This document shows positions 19,998-28,110 of a DNA stretch of 64,000 bases, piece by piece. The notes beneath the pieces were generated by a model. It searched no databases. It was not told the DNA's origin and worked only from the letters and a program-made list of their open reading frames with translations. The stretch's first letter is position 1. Every line of letters starts with the position of its first letter. Source of the DNA: an uncultured Coriobacteriaceae bacterium (GTDB lineage: Bacteria; Actinomycetota; Coriobacteriia; Coriobacteriales; Atopobiaceae); contig CADBCS010000001.1 of the NCBI GenBank assembly GCA_902793195.1, positions 1-64,000 of the forward strand. The letters are read 5' to 3'. A program made the position numbers and the translations under genes.

Positions 19998-20402
19998 GTT
20001 TGCTCCTATGTGTGACGCCAATAGCGACAGGTGACTTGCGTTGCGAATAACCGTTTACAGGCTATCAGAGCAAATGAGATAACGATGCGCGAAATTGTGA
20101 AGCCCATTGGGCCTACATTGTTGCTACTGGCAACATCGCTAGTTGTCATGATATGTTTATCGGAAGAAGGGATAGCGGGTTCCGGATGCGGTGTGATAAC
20201 GCCACCGGTCGCGCTAGTTTACGGGCGGCGGTCAGTTGAATTTTGAGGTGCATCGTCGTTGCGGTTAGTCTTGTAGGCAGTGTCTGCGGCGCCAAGCTAG
20301 GCTCCGTTCCGCGTCCGCTCTTGCCCGAGGCCTCGCTTCTAGCGCTTCGTTTGCCTGACAATCTTGGTGGGACTCTCCGCCGGCGGAAGGGAGGTGACTA
20401 CC
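19998..20402. other. upstream region of the dehydrogenase and gene-free DNA
   Basis: The promoter of the leftward UDP-sugar genes must lie in the first 150 bp. A small stem (GTTGC / GCAAC) sits near 20117-20131. Nothing else was recognised before the ribosome site at about 20390. Confidence 0.35.
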
Positions 20403-20551
20403 ATGACGACAAAGGGTAAGCACATCATCAAGGCGACGAGGTCCGCGCGTGTGGGGGAGCCGCCGACGCCGGAGAGGCTCAGCGAGTCATGGTGGAGAAG
20501 TTGGCAATAGATGCCGGCCTAGAGTTTGCGGACGAGCTAAAGTCTGCGTAG
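20403..20551 (+). pseudogene. short frameshifted gene, possibly an antitoxin
   Basis: A strong GGGAGGTGA site precedes ATG 20403, which opens a basic 35-codon frame (MTTKGKHIIKATRSARVGE...). Near 20487 the sensible frame moves by two and continues as MVEKLAIDAGLEFADELKSA to a stop at 20551. Read together it would be a 48-aa protein with the size and helical tail of a small DNA-binding antitoxin, but no family is recognised. Confidence 0.35.
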
Positions 20552-20630
20552 GATACGGGATGATTGACGATTCAAGGTAATGGCCGAGCACCTACGAAGG
20601 GGCATTTACACCAACTTTTCCGATGCTACC

Positions 20631-20693
20631 CGTTCAGTCGTTGCAAAGGGCTTCGACTGTCGAAAACCTGCAATACGTTTTGAAAGTCACGTC
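20631..20693 (+). repeat. 63-bp IS30-type end repeat, copy 1 (copy 2 at 21052-21114)
   Basis: The two segments share GTCGTTGC, TGCAAT.CGTTTT and TTCACG/GTCACG blocks over about 63 bp in the same orientation (roughly 70 per cent by eye). They flank the IS30 C-terminal scrap. Another partial copy of the CGTTGAGTCGTTGCGAG core occurs at 20986. They are probably the terminal repeats of a second IS30-like element. Confidence 0.45.
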
Positions 20694-20889
20694 GTTCGAC
20701 GGCCTCACCCAGGAGGACGTCAACCTGGTCTGCAGCCACGCGAACTCCTACCCCCGCAGGGAGCTGGGATGGAGGTCCCCATTCGAGATGCTGCCCGAAT
20801 GGGGACAGGAGAACCTGCCGGCGGCGTTCGGCATGCGGGTCATCCCGCGTGACGAGGTCAACCTCACCCCGTCGCTGATCGCAAGGTAG
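20694..20889 (+). pseudogene. C-terminal relic of an IS30-family transposase
   Basis: The frame DGLTQEDVNLVCSHANSYPR, then RSPFEMLPEWGQENLPAAFG and PRDEVNLTPSLIAR, aligns with the end of the IS30 transposase at 8040-8220 (DALTADDMATITSHVNSYPR ...). The DDE residues and everything upstream are gone. Confidence 0.75.
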
Positions 20890-21114
20890 CCGCCGGCACG
20901 TAAATCATAGGACAAGGGCCCGCCCGCGGGCGTGTGCGTTGCGTGGAGGAGAGGGGCGGTGCCGACTCCGGACGGTGCGAAATGCTGCGTTGAGTCGTTG
21001 CGAGGGGGCACGGCGGCCCGTCCCGGACAGATGGCCATGCCACGAAAGCTGCGTTGAGTCGTTGCGAGCGTTCTCGCCTGTCTGAAACTTGCAATGCGTT
21101 TTGGAATTCACGCA

Positions 21115-22665
21115 CTGGGAGCTCAAGGTTCTTGCACATCAGTACCTCTTGACAGGCGATGAGTCTTACGCATATACTGCTTGCGACATTTGGCGCTCAT
21201 GGCTGACGCAAGTGACTTGTCCTGGAGTTAGCGCATCGGCATATAAAACTAAGGCATTCCGTACGATTGAGATTGGAATCAGGCTGGGCAGCACCTGGCC
21301 TTATGCTATGCACGCCTTATCCACAAGTTGCCATATGGATGAGGAGCTCCTGAACTCAATATACGAATCAGTGAGGCAGCAGGCCGAGAGGCTCATCACT
21401 TGCCATACGAGTGGTAACTGGTTGTTAATCGAGATGAATGGATTGCTACATGCGAGCATGTGTTTCCCAGGGATTAAGGGTACGGACACATGGCATGACT
21501 TTGCCGCGGACAAACTCGTTGCCGAGGTGGATAGGCAGTTCTACGAGGATGGTATGCATTACGAGCTCTCAACACTCTATCATGAGGTAGCGATTAATAA
21601 TTACTGCCGCTATGTTTGCATGGCTCAAGCACTTGGGAAAAAGGTCCCCGAAAAGATAACCGCCACTCTTCGTAAAGCATGCCTTGCCGAAGTTTTGCTC
21701 ATGATGCCCGATGGCAGGCTTCCCAACCTTAACGATGGAGAATGGTTTGACGTTGCCACGCTACTGAGTTCAAGGCCCGATGGCCTTGTGGATGATGAAA
21801 TCTTATTTTGGTTGATGGACGGGACAACAACGCCTCCCACTTCGCTTGAAGGACACCATAACCACCTGTTTTCCCATGCTGGCCTCGTCGTTATGCGCGA
21901 TGGATGGGGAAAAGTGACCGCTGGGCGCTTATGGATGCGGGTCCGTTTGGTGCTGGACACCAGCATGAAGACAAGCTCTCGCTTCTCTACCACGTTGGTG
22001 GCAAGCTTTTGCTAACCGAGGCAGGCAACTATCGATACGACCATTCTGAATTTCGTGCTTGGTCGATATCTTCTGCGGTCCACAATACCGTACTCGTGGA
22101 TGGGGGTGGGCAAGACAGAAGATCGCGCTATAAATGGCGCGATGAGAATCTGCGCGATAGGGCGGACGTGACGTATGTTTCCACGGACAAGATTTCCCAT
22201 GCGTCCGGCATTTACCAATGCTGGTACGAAGGCGGCATATTCGCGCGCCATGAACGCCGCGTGTATCTTATGCACGTTTGTGATCTTTTGCTGGTTGTCG
22301 ACAGACTGTGCGCTCCTGGTTCCCACAATTTTACCGTTCTTTGGCATATTGACTCAGAGCTCGAGAGTTCAGCTGAGAACGCATTATCGTTTCGAGATCA
22401 GCGGTTGCTGTGCCAGCAGGACGTGGATGTGCGGGTCGTTAAGGGGCATGCGGGTTACCCTATCCAAGGATTTGTTGCGAGTGCGGACAGAAATCACGCT
22501 TTACCGATTCCATGCGTTGAGGTAGCGGCTAGAGGATCCGAAGTGCGGTTAGTGACTGCTATAACGGGTAATCGCAACTTTGAATCCCTAATTGCGGATT
22601 CTGATGTGCAATCTACCAGAATATGCATTATAACGAAAGATGGGCAAAGGCTGAGTTTTGACTAG
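21115..22665 (+). pseudogene. heparinase II/III-family polysaccharide lyase, truncated and frameshifted
   Basis: The first frame (to about 21910) gives the alpha-barrel part of a heparinase II/III-like lyase: HWELKVLAHQY, AFRTIEIGIRL, GNWLLIEMNGLLH, FYEDGMHYELSTLYHEVAI. The second frame (from about 21905) gives the beta-sandwich: DAGPFGAGHQHEDKLSLL, HNTVLVDGGGQ. A single frameshift near 21905-21915 separates them. The N-terminus has been replaced by IS30-type end DNA at 21114. An intact enzyme would degrade glycosaminoglycans such as host heparan or chondroitin; this copy cannot. Confidence 0.75.
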
Positions 22666-23164
22666 GGTGCTGGTCATGTCACTTTAGCTTCGGATGAAGA
22701 GGGGGCGGTCGTCCTCTAGAGCCTTGCACCTTCTGTGCCGAGGCCGCAAGGATACCGCTGCAGGTCACCATGGCACCCGAGGTTGGCGAGGGGCTTGACT
22801 CGTCCGGCTTCCTCGTGCTCTGCAGCGAGGGCAACAGCCCTGTGTGGTTCGCAGAATGGCCTCGCGTCATCGGGCCAGGTGGAAAGAGCGAGACGAGTTT
22901 TAGTAATCGGAGCATTATGGCAGAGGACGACTCCGCCAACCACATCGACACATGCTGCCAAGAAGACTTCTTCGCGTATGGACGAATTGAAATCGCTCCG
23001 GGTCATGCCGCATCTTTCGTCGCAAATCCCAAAGAACCAACGATTCATTCCGTCGTCCAGGCAGTCACTGCCGTATGTAATGCCTCGTTGCCATTAATGC
23101 GCTCAACGTTTAATGAGCTGAATACAGAGACAAGTCGATGGTCACAGAACATCATTCCAAGTGA
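22666..23164. other. intergenic stretch with an unassigned open frame
   Basis: A frame at 22770-23168 starts out protein-like (MAPEVGEGLDSSGFLVLCSE, then SPVWFAEWPRVIGPGG) for about 45 codons and then becomes featureless. It has no ribosome site. I take the first part to be a relic of an unknown gene. Confidence 0.3.
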
Positions 23165-23194
23165 TTGATACCTTTGTTGAATAAAGAGTAATAT
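23165..23194 (+). promoter_or_regulatory. candidate hipBA promoter
   Basis: TTGATA and TAATAT are separated by 18 bp, about 60 bp before hipB. ACGTA half-sites at about 23198-23204 and 23228-23232 (ACGTATTA, ACGTAATA) lie just downstream and could be HipB operators. Confidence 0.45.
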
Positions 23195-23253
23195 ACTACG
23201 TATTAACCAAATATTTCAGAACAACACGTAATAAAATACCAATTAGGAGAACC

Positions 23254-23601
23254 ATGGTAATCCTCAACACGACCTCCAACGAAAACGTACTTGCTGAGTT
23301 GGGCAAGCGAATACGAGCAGCGCGCATCGACACGCCGCTCACCCAACGCGAGCTGGCAGACCGTGCGGGCGTATCGATCAAAACCCTCTCGAACATCGAG
23401 ACTGGGCATGACTCGAATGTAAGCAGCCTCATGAGCGTTCTGCGGGCGCTGGGGCTCCTGGCAAACGCGGACGTACTCGTGCCGTCGGTCGTCACGCGCC
23501 CATCGGAAATAATGAATGGGGGGCACAGCAGGCAGAGGGCGACCACCCCGAGCAGGCGCCCCGTAGCAACGGACGCTTGGAAGTGGGGTGACGAACAGTG
23601 A
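23254..23601 (+). CDS. hipB: HipB-type XRE antitoxin/repressor
   Basis: The 115-aa protein has an XRE HTH (LTQRELADRAGVSIKTLSNIETG, about 29-51) and a disordered, Arg/Pro-rich tail ending WKWGDEQ. Its stop overlaps the hipA start by 4 bp (GTGA). In the family HipB binds and neutralises HipA and represses the operon. GGAGAACC is placed just before the ATG. Confidence 0.85.
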   Translation: MVILNTTSNENVLAELGKRIRAARIDTPLTQRELADRAGVSIKTLSNIETGHDSNVSSLMSVLRALGLLANADVLVPSVVTRPSEIMNGGHSRQRATTPSRRPVATDAWKWGDEQ

Positions 23602-24884
23602 GCGTTGCAGCTCAGGTTATTCTCTGGGGAACGCACATTGGCACGGTGGCCCTCATCGATGGCGAGGATGTTGCGAGCTTCGAGTACGACCGCGACTTCC
23701 TGTTGAGCGGCATACAGCTTTCCCCGCTAGAGATGCCTCTCGCTCGGCGAGTCTACTCTTTCCCCGCACTCGCACGAGAGTCATTCCACGGTTTGCCAGG
23801 GCTTCTTGCCGACTCGCTTCCCGACAAGTTTGGAAATGCGGTCATTGACGCATGGCTGGACTCGCAGGGGAGGCCGCGCGGGTCGATGAACGCCATAGAA
23901 CGGCTTTGCTACACGGGCGTGAGAGGCATGGGGGCTCTCGAGTTCCAGCCGACTGTTGGGCCAGACCCCGCGAAATCGGAACAGCTCGATCTCGACCACC
24001 TTACCAAGCTTGCCCAAGACGTCCTCAATTCAAGGAGGGGCATCCAAATATCACAAGACGAAGAGGCGATGGCGCAGATAATACGCGTGGGATCGTCTGC
24101 GGGTGGAGCACGGGCGAAGGCGCTCATTGCCTGGAACGAGCAGACGGGAGACATTCGGTCGGGACAAGTCAACGCAGGCGAGGGATACACGTACTGGCTG
24201 CTTAAGTTCGACGGAATGGACGGTAACGCTGACAAGGAAGACGACGACGCACCTTGCTACACAAGGATTGAGTACGCGTATCACCTCATGGCAGTAGATG
24301 CTGGCATCCAGATGTCCGAGTGCAGGCTCTATGAGGAATCAGGAAAGTACCACTTTTTGACGAAGCGCTTCGATCGCACCGATTCTGGGGGAAAGCTGCA
24401 CATGCAGTCGCTTGGAGCCATTGCCCACTTCGACTTCAATCGGGCGGGCGCTCATAGTTACGAGCAGGCCGTGGATGTCGCGCGCGGTCTGGGGCTTGGA
24501 CAGGCAGAAGTCGAACAGCTCTACAGGCGCATGGTGTTCAACGTCATGGCGAGGAACAACGACGATCACGTTAAGAATATATCGTTCCTCATGAACCAGC
24601 GTGGGGTGTGGTCGCTTGCGCCTGCGTATGACGTGACCTACGCCTATAACCCCCATGGTGCGTGGACGGGTAGCCACCAAATGTCGGAAAACGGGAAGCG
24701 CGACGGCATTACCTATGAGGACCTGATTGCGTGTGCAGGCCATATGAGCATATCGGCACGTCGTGCCAAGGCAATCGTGGGAGACGTTCGCCGCTCTGTT
24801 AAGGGCTGGAGAGGCTACGCAGATAAGGCTGGGCTCGAGGAGACTCAAGCGGTGGGGATTGAGTTAGTGTTTCCAGATTTCTAG
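23598..24884 (+). CDS. hipA: HipA-type serine/threonine kinase toxin
   Basis: The 428-aa protein starts at a GTG inside the hipB stop. It has the HipA N-subdomain (to about residue 110), the Gly-rich activation loop VGSSAGGARAK (164-174), K203 (LLKFDG), the catalytic N-D-D-H-x-K-N (NNDDHVKN, 320-327) and D345 in AYDVTYAY. HipA kinases phosphorylate glutamyl-tRNA synthetase or similar targets and stop growth. All key residues are present, so the pair should be active. Confidence 0.9.
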   Translation: MSVAAQVILWGTHIGTVALIDGEDVASFEYDRDFLLSGIQLSPLEMPLARRVYSFPALARESFHGLPGLLADSLPDKFGNAVIDAWLDSQGRPRGSMNAIERLCYTGVRGMGALEFQPTVGPDPAKSEQLDLDHLTKLAQDVLNSRRGIQISQDEEAMAQIIRVGSSAGGARAKALIAWNEQTGDIRSGQVNAGEGYTYWLLKFDGMDGNADKEDDDAPCYTRIEYAYHLMAVDAGIQMSECRLYEESGKYHFLTKRFDRTDSGGKLHMQSLGAIAHFDFNRAGAHSYEQAVDVARGLGLGQAEVEQLYRRMVFNVMARNNDDHVKNISFLMNQRGVWSLAPAYDVTYAYNPHGAWTGSHQMSENGKRDGITYEDLIACAGHMSISARRAKAIVGDVRRSVKGWRGYADKAGLEETQAVGIELVFPDF

Positions 24885-24891
24885 TCGGCGT

Positions 24892-25015
24892 TCACACCCC
24901 TTTGGTGATGACCTCGCCGTAGGCGCCGAGTATCTGATCGAGCACCTGGAGGAGACACCTCGAGCTCCGTGGTCTCGTTCGGTTTTGCGACGGCGACGGT
25001 ATCGGCTTCAGACAT
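24892..25015 (-). pseudogene. internally deleted scrap of a DUF3800-like gene
   Basis: On the minus strand an ATG at 25015 opens about 20 codons (MSEADTVAVAKPNETTELEV). In a different frame the stretch ends LQVLDQILGAYGEVITKGV, which resembles LPDQILGAYGE of the gene at 8625-9269. The middle is missing. Low confidence because both pieces are short. Confidence 0.35.
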
Positions 25016-25227
25016 CCCAGCTGGTGACAGGGATGACGACTGGTTTATTGCGAATCACTGTGCGCCGTGAACTATAGGGCTACGCTGCTCAACATGGGGC
25101 GTGACGGACACACGTGTGGTATGAGTTTGAGTGCCGCCATCGAATCGGGCTCTATCGATCGAGGTGCACAGGTCTTTGGCGGGCAGTGGGCTCCACTCTT
25201 CGGCATGCGTCGCGTTCCTCAAAAGCT

Positions 25228-25420
25228 GTGTGCTCGAAGCGAGTTTCATTCGCCAATATGAGGTTTGTGTACGAAATATCGGACTCAAATAATACGGGGT
25301 CGTAGTTTCGCATGCCCTGACCTGCGGGTTTGTGGGGTGTCCTTTCCGCCCGTACGGCGATTCGAGCCTCCAAAACCGTACACAAACCCCAAAACGGCGA
25401 ATGAAACAGACTTTGGGCAC
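25228..25420. repeat. about 193-bp palindromic element, copy A
   Basis: The left arm GTGTGCTCGAAG...GTTTCATTCGCC and the right arm GGCGAATGAAAC...CTTTGGGCAC are inverted repeats. The inner arms share GGTTTGTGTACG and its complement CGTACACAAACC. The centre contains ACCTGCGGGTTTGTGGGG. Folded, it makes a long imperfect hairpin with arms of about 55-70 nt. Nothing coding was found in it. Confidence 0.75.
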
Positions 25421-25610
25421 AGGCTTCTTGACTGGCAGCGACTACTCTTGTGTGACATCTACATATTGGGTGTGCGTGAGGCCTTGGCTGCTGGCTGAGC
25501 CGTGCGGCGCGTGGCTCATAGGCGTCGCTGGGAAGTCATTTCCGTGAGGCGGCGCACTATGCGCGAGACATACTGGCAAGGATTGTGCCGTTTGCGCGGT
25601 CGGGCTGTCC

Positions 25611-25809
25611 GTGCTATGCTCAGAAGGCATTTCATTTGCCAAATTGGGGTTTATGTACGAAATATTGGGCTCCAAAAATACGGGGTTGTATAAGCGGCAT
25701 CTCTGACCTGCGGGTTTGTGGGGTGTCTTGGCGCCCATACGGGAATTCGAGACTCCAAAATCGTACACAAACCCCAAAACGGCGAATGAAACGGCCTTCG
25801 AGCATGCAC
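25611..25809. repeat. about 199-bp palindromic element, copy B
   Basis: It has the same layout and orientation as copy A, with about 75-80 per cent identity by eye, including ACCTGCGGGTTTGTGGGG and the CGTACACAAACCCC right arm. It ends 70 bp before the DUF559-like gene. Solo pieces of the same end occur at about 13820-13850 and 32697-32728. Region 25421-25610 between A and B is otherwise empty. Confidence 0.75.
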
Positions 25810-25879
25810 GATTCTGGTAGGTCACAATACTGCCGCGTACGGGTGCGTGCGCCAGGCAAAGACAACGGGGAGATGCCAC

Positions 25880-26866
25880 ATGAAGCTGTTGGTGAGCCAT
25901 CTTACGGCGCTGCGATACTGGAGAGCGGCAACCGAATTGGAAGTGGAGGTGGCCAAGCCCAGCTACATAACCACGACGAGGGGTAGTGTGGCGAGCGTCA
26001 AGGATGCCAAGCTGCTTGCGCCCGCCGACCATGGACTCGTGGTCAACGACGAGGCGCCCTGCGACGTGTTGGTGCACGACACAGCCAACCGCCGCCCGGC
26101 CGCTACGCTTATGCCACACGTATGGAGTGCTCCCGTACCAACCGGTGCGTTTCTGAGCATATCCGACGGCATCTATGTGAGTACGCCGGAGTTCGTATAC
26201 ATACAGATGGCGGGCCTGCTGGACGAGGTGGAGTGCGCCCGGCTGGGCAACGAACTGTGCGGAAACTATAACCTCAGACGATACGGGCACTTTACCCAAC
26301 GGACGAAGGCCCTCACATCCAAGGCCAAGATGGCCAATATGGTCAACCGTGCGAAGCACTGCTACGGAGCGACGAAGGCCCTCGCCGGATTGCGATGGGT
26401 GAGCGACGGCAGCAGGTCGCCACAGGAGACGAACGTGCTCCTTGCCCTGTGCCTGCCAAGACGCATGGGTGGAATGGGGCTGCCACTGCCAAAGCTGAAT
26501 CCCCAGATCAATCTAGGCGGACGCCTCGCCTCCTATGTCAAGGAGGGAAAGTATTATCCCGACCTTATGTGGGAGCGACGGATCCAGGGCAAGATTGTGC
26601 GTGTGGTTGTGGAATACGACAGCCACGAGCACCATGACGAAGAATTGGATGCGGAGCACACGCGCATTCGTAGAAACGAGTTTAAGACCGTTGGCATGAT
26701 GGTGACTTCCATGAATCGCTCGCAAATGAAGGACGCGGAGTCTTTTATGAAGGCCGGACGACAGGTCGCCCGCGATTTGGGCTTGTGGCGCAAAACGCCG
26801 AGCATGGAGCAGGAATCTGCCTGTCAAAAATTACTCGACAAGTTGGCGAACGAGACGGTGTTCTAG
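25880..26866 (+). CDS. DUF559-like (PD-(D/E)XK/Vsr-fold) putative nuclease, copy 1
   Basis: The 328-aa protein's C-terminal third reads IVRVVVEYDSHEHHDEELDA, then R-IRRNEFKTVGMMVTS, the pattern E-Y-D-x-x-x-H-H ... R-R-x ... G found in DUF559/Vsr-like endonuclease folds. The middle part (YVSTPEFVYIQMA) recalls the AbiEi-like linker of actinobacterial DUF559 proteins. The start at 25880 follows GGGGAGATG. A paralogue of identical length lies at 43485-44471 and a 33-bp tail of a third at 39243. All three are beside inverted repeats. Nuclease activity is inferred only. Confidence 0.55.
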   Translation: MKLLVSHLTALRYWRAATELEVEVAKPSYITTTRGSVASVKDAKLLAPADHGLVVNDEAPCDVLVHDTANRRPAATLMPHVWSAPVPTGAFLSISDGIYVSTPEFVYIQMAGLLDEVECARLGNELCGNYNLRRYGHFTQRTKALTSKAKMANMVNRAKHCYGATKALAGLRWVSDGSRSPQETNVLLALCLPRRMGGMGLPLPKLNPQINLGGRLASYVKEGKYYPDLMWERRIQGKIVRVVVEYDSHEHHDEELDAEHTRIRRNEFKTVGMMVTSMNRSQMKDAESFMKAGRQVARDLGLWRKTPSMEQESACQKLLDKLANETVF

Positions 26867-27048
26867 ATTACTTGCGGGGTGCGATTGGCTGCTTGCTGCC
26901 GGGCGAATAGTGCAAGGGTGACTACGGTATTGGTGCGGTACTCTGAATCGCCCTTGCCCTTCGAGATTCCTTAACATAGAGTCGTGTTATGGCGAGCAAG
27001 ACGGACGGCATCGAGCCGTTACTGGCGGCAAGACACGGAGGGCGAGCA

Positions 27049-28017
27049 ATGCAAGAACACGATCAGGGAGAACCCGTGACAGGGATGGATTCGCGTCAGT
27101 CATCGGGGGACAAGGCTTACCTCGCAGTAATGGCAATTGCTGCCATCATCATCGCAATCGCCGTCTTCTTTGGGTTCGGCTGCGCGTCGACAGGCGGTAA
27201 CGGCGGTGAGTCCGCTTTGAGCGCTGCGTCCACCGCGCAATCAGCCCAGGAGTCGCCTGCCAACTACGGGACGAGCCCGGCGGAAATAGCAAGAGGCGGG
27301 CATACGGCACATGCGAACGGCAAGACGTATTCCGTGCAATCGGGAGGGACCGCCATAGAGTTTTGCGAGGATGGCTCGAACTCCACGCAGGTCCTGTATC
27401 GCAACGACGACGCGGGCCTAGAGGATGCCTGGGGCAACGTGTCCCACAGCGGTTTTCCCATCTCCTGCCTCCACGTTACCGACGACTCGCTCGTGTTCAT
27501 TGAGTGGCAAAGCGACGGCTCGGGTGAAAGCTACTACAACATCGTCCGGACCAACCTTGATGGCACGGGGCGAGAGGAAGTCCTCAGGAAACTCAGTCCC
27601 AGCGGATACGGCACCCCGCACTGGGCGAGCCGCTCATTCATGTGGCTTGACCAGGGGAGAATCTACTATCGCACCGACTGTCTTCGCAGCCAGTCGCTGG
27701 ATGGGTCGGACGACAAACGCGTTGCGGATGTGGGCAAAGACGCGGCATGTTCCGTTGCCGATGGGGTGGTCTACAGCTCCAGCGACGGAGGGCGGTCGGT
27801 CACTGCCTACGACACGAGTTCCGGCGAGTCCAAGACGGTGTTCGACAGCGACTGGACCGAGGGCCCGCTGGTCGTTAGGACGATTGTTCCCGCTGGCGAC
27901 CGCATCTATTACGGCGTTGCGGCCGAGTCTACGCGCGTTCCAAACAAGATTGAAGGCTACGTGAGCGTGGACCTAAACGGATCCGACCTCAGGGACGAGT
28001 CTGGCCTGCCGAGCTAG
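27049..28017 (+). CDS. DUF5050-like membrane-anchored or lipoprotein, copy 1
   Basis: The 322-aa protein has an N-terminal membrane segment (AVMAIAAIIIAIAVFFGFGC) ending in a Cys with a non-canonical lipobox. Repeated SLVFIEW, RIYYRTD and GVVYSSS strands with DG turns follow, as in DUF5050/beta-propeller-like exported proteins. The start at 27049 is chosen because CGGAGGG lies 7 nt upstream and because it matches the start of the paralogue at 39411. The two are about 75 per cent identical. Function unknown; cell-surface location inferred. Confidence 0.65.
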   Translation: MQEHDQGEPVTGMDSRQSSGDKAYLAVMAIAAIIIAIAVFFGFGCASTGGNGGESALSAASTAQSAQESPANYGTSPAEIARGGHTAHANGKTYSVQSGGTAIEFCEDGSNSTQVLYRNDDAGLEDAWGNVSHSGFPISCLHVTDDSLVFIEWQSDGSGESYYNIVRTNLDGTGREEVLRKLSPSGYGTPHWASRSFMWLDQGRIYYRTDCLRSQSLDGSDDKRVADVGKDAACSVADGVVYSSSDGGRSVTAYDTSSGESKTVFDSDWTEGPLVVRTIVPAGDRIYYGVAAESTRVPNKIEGYVSVDLNGSDLRDESGLPS

Positions 28018-28110
28018 CACGAGGAAAGGGCGGCTTATTGCCCCGTGACTGAAGACTTGGTCTGCTGTCTGGTTTGCCAAGGCATATTTGATTACGGGTG
28101 AGGTGACGCA

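Noticed and set aside
25228-25809. CRISPR array
   Set aside because: Only two copies, each itself a palindrome of about 195 bp, spaced 190 bp apart; no short regular repeats and no cas genes.
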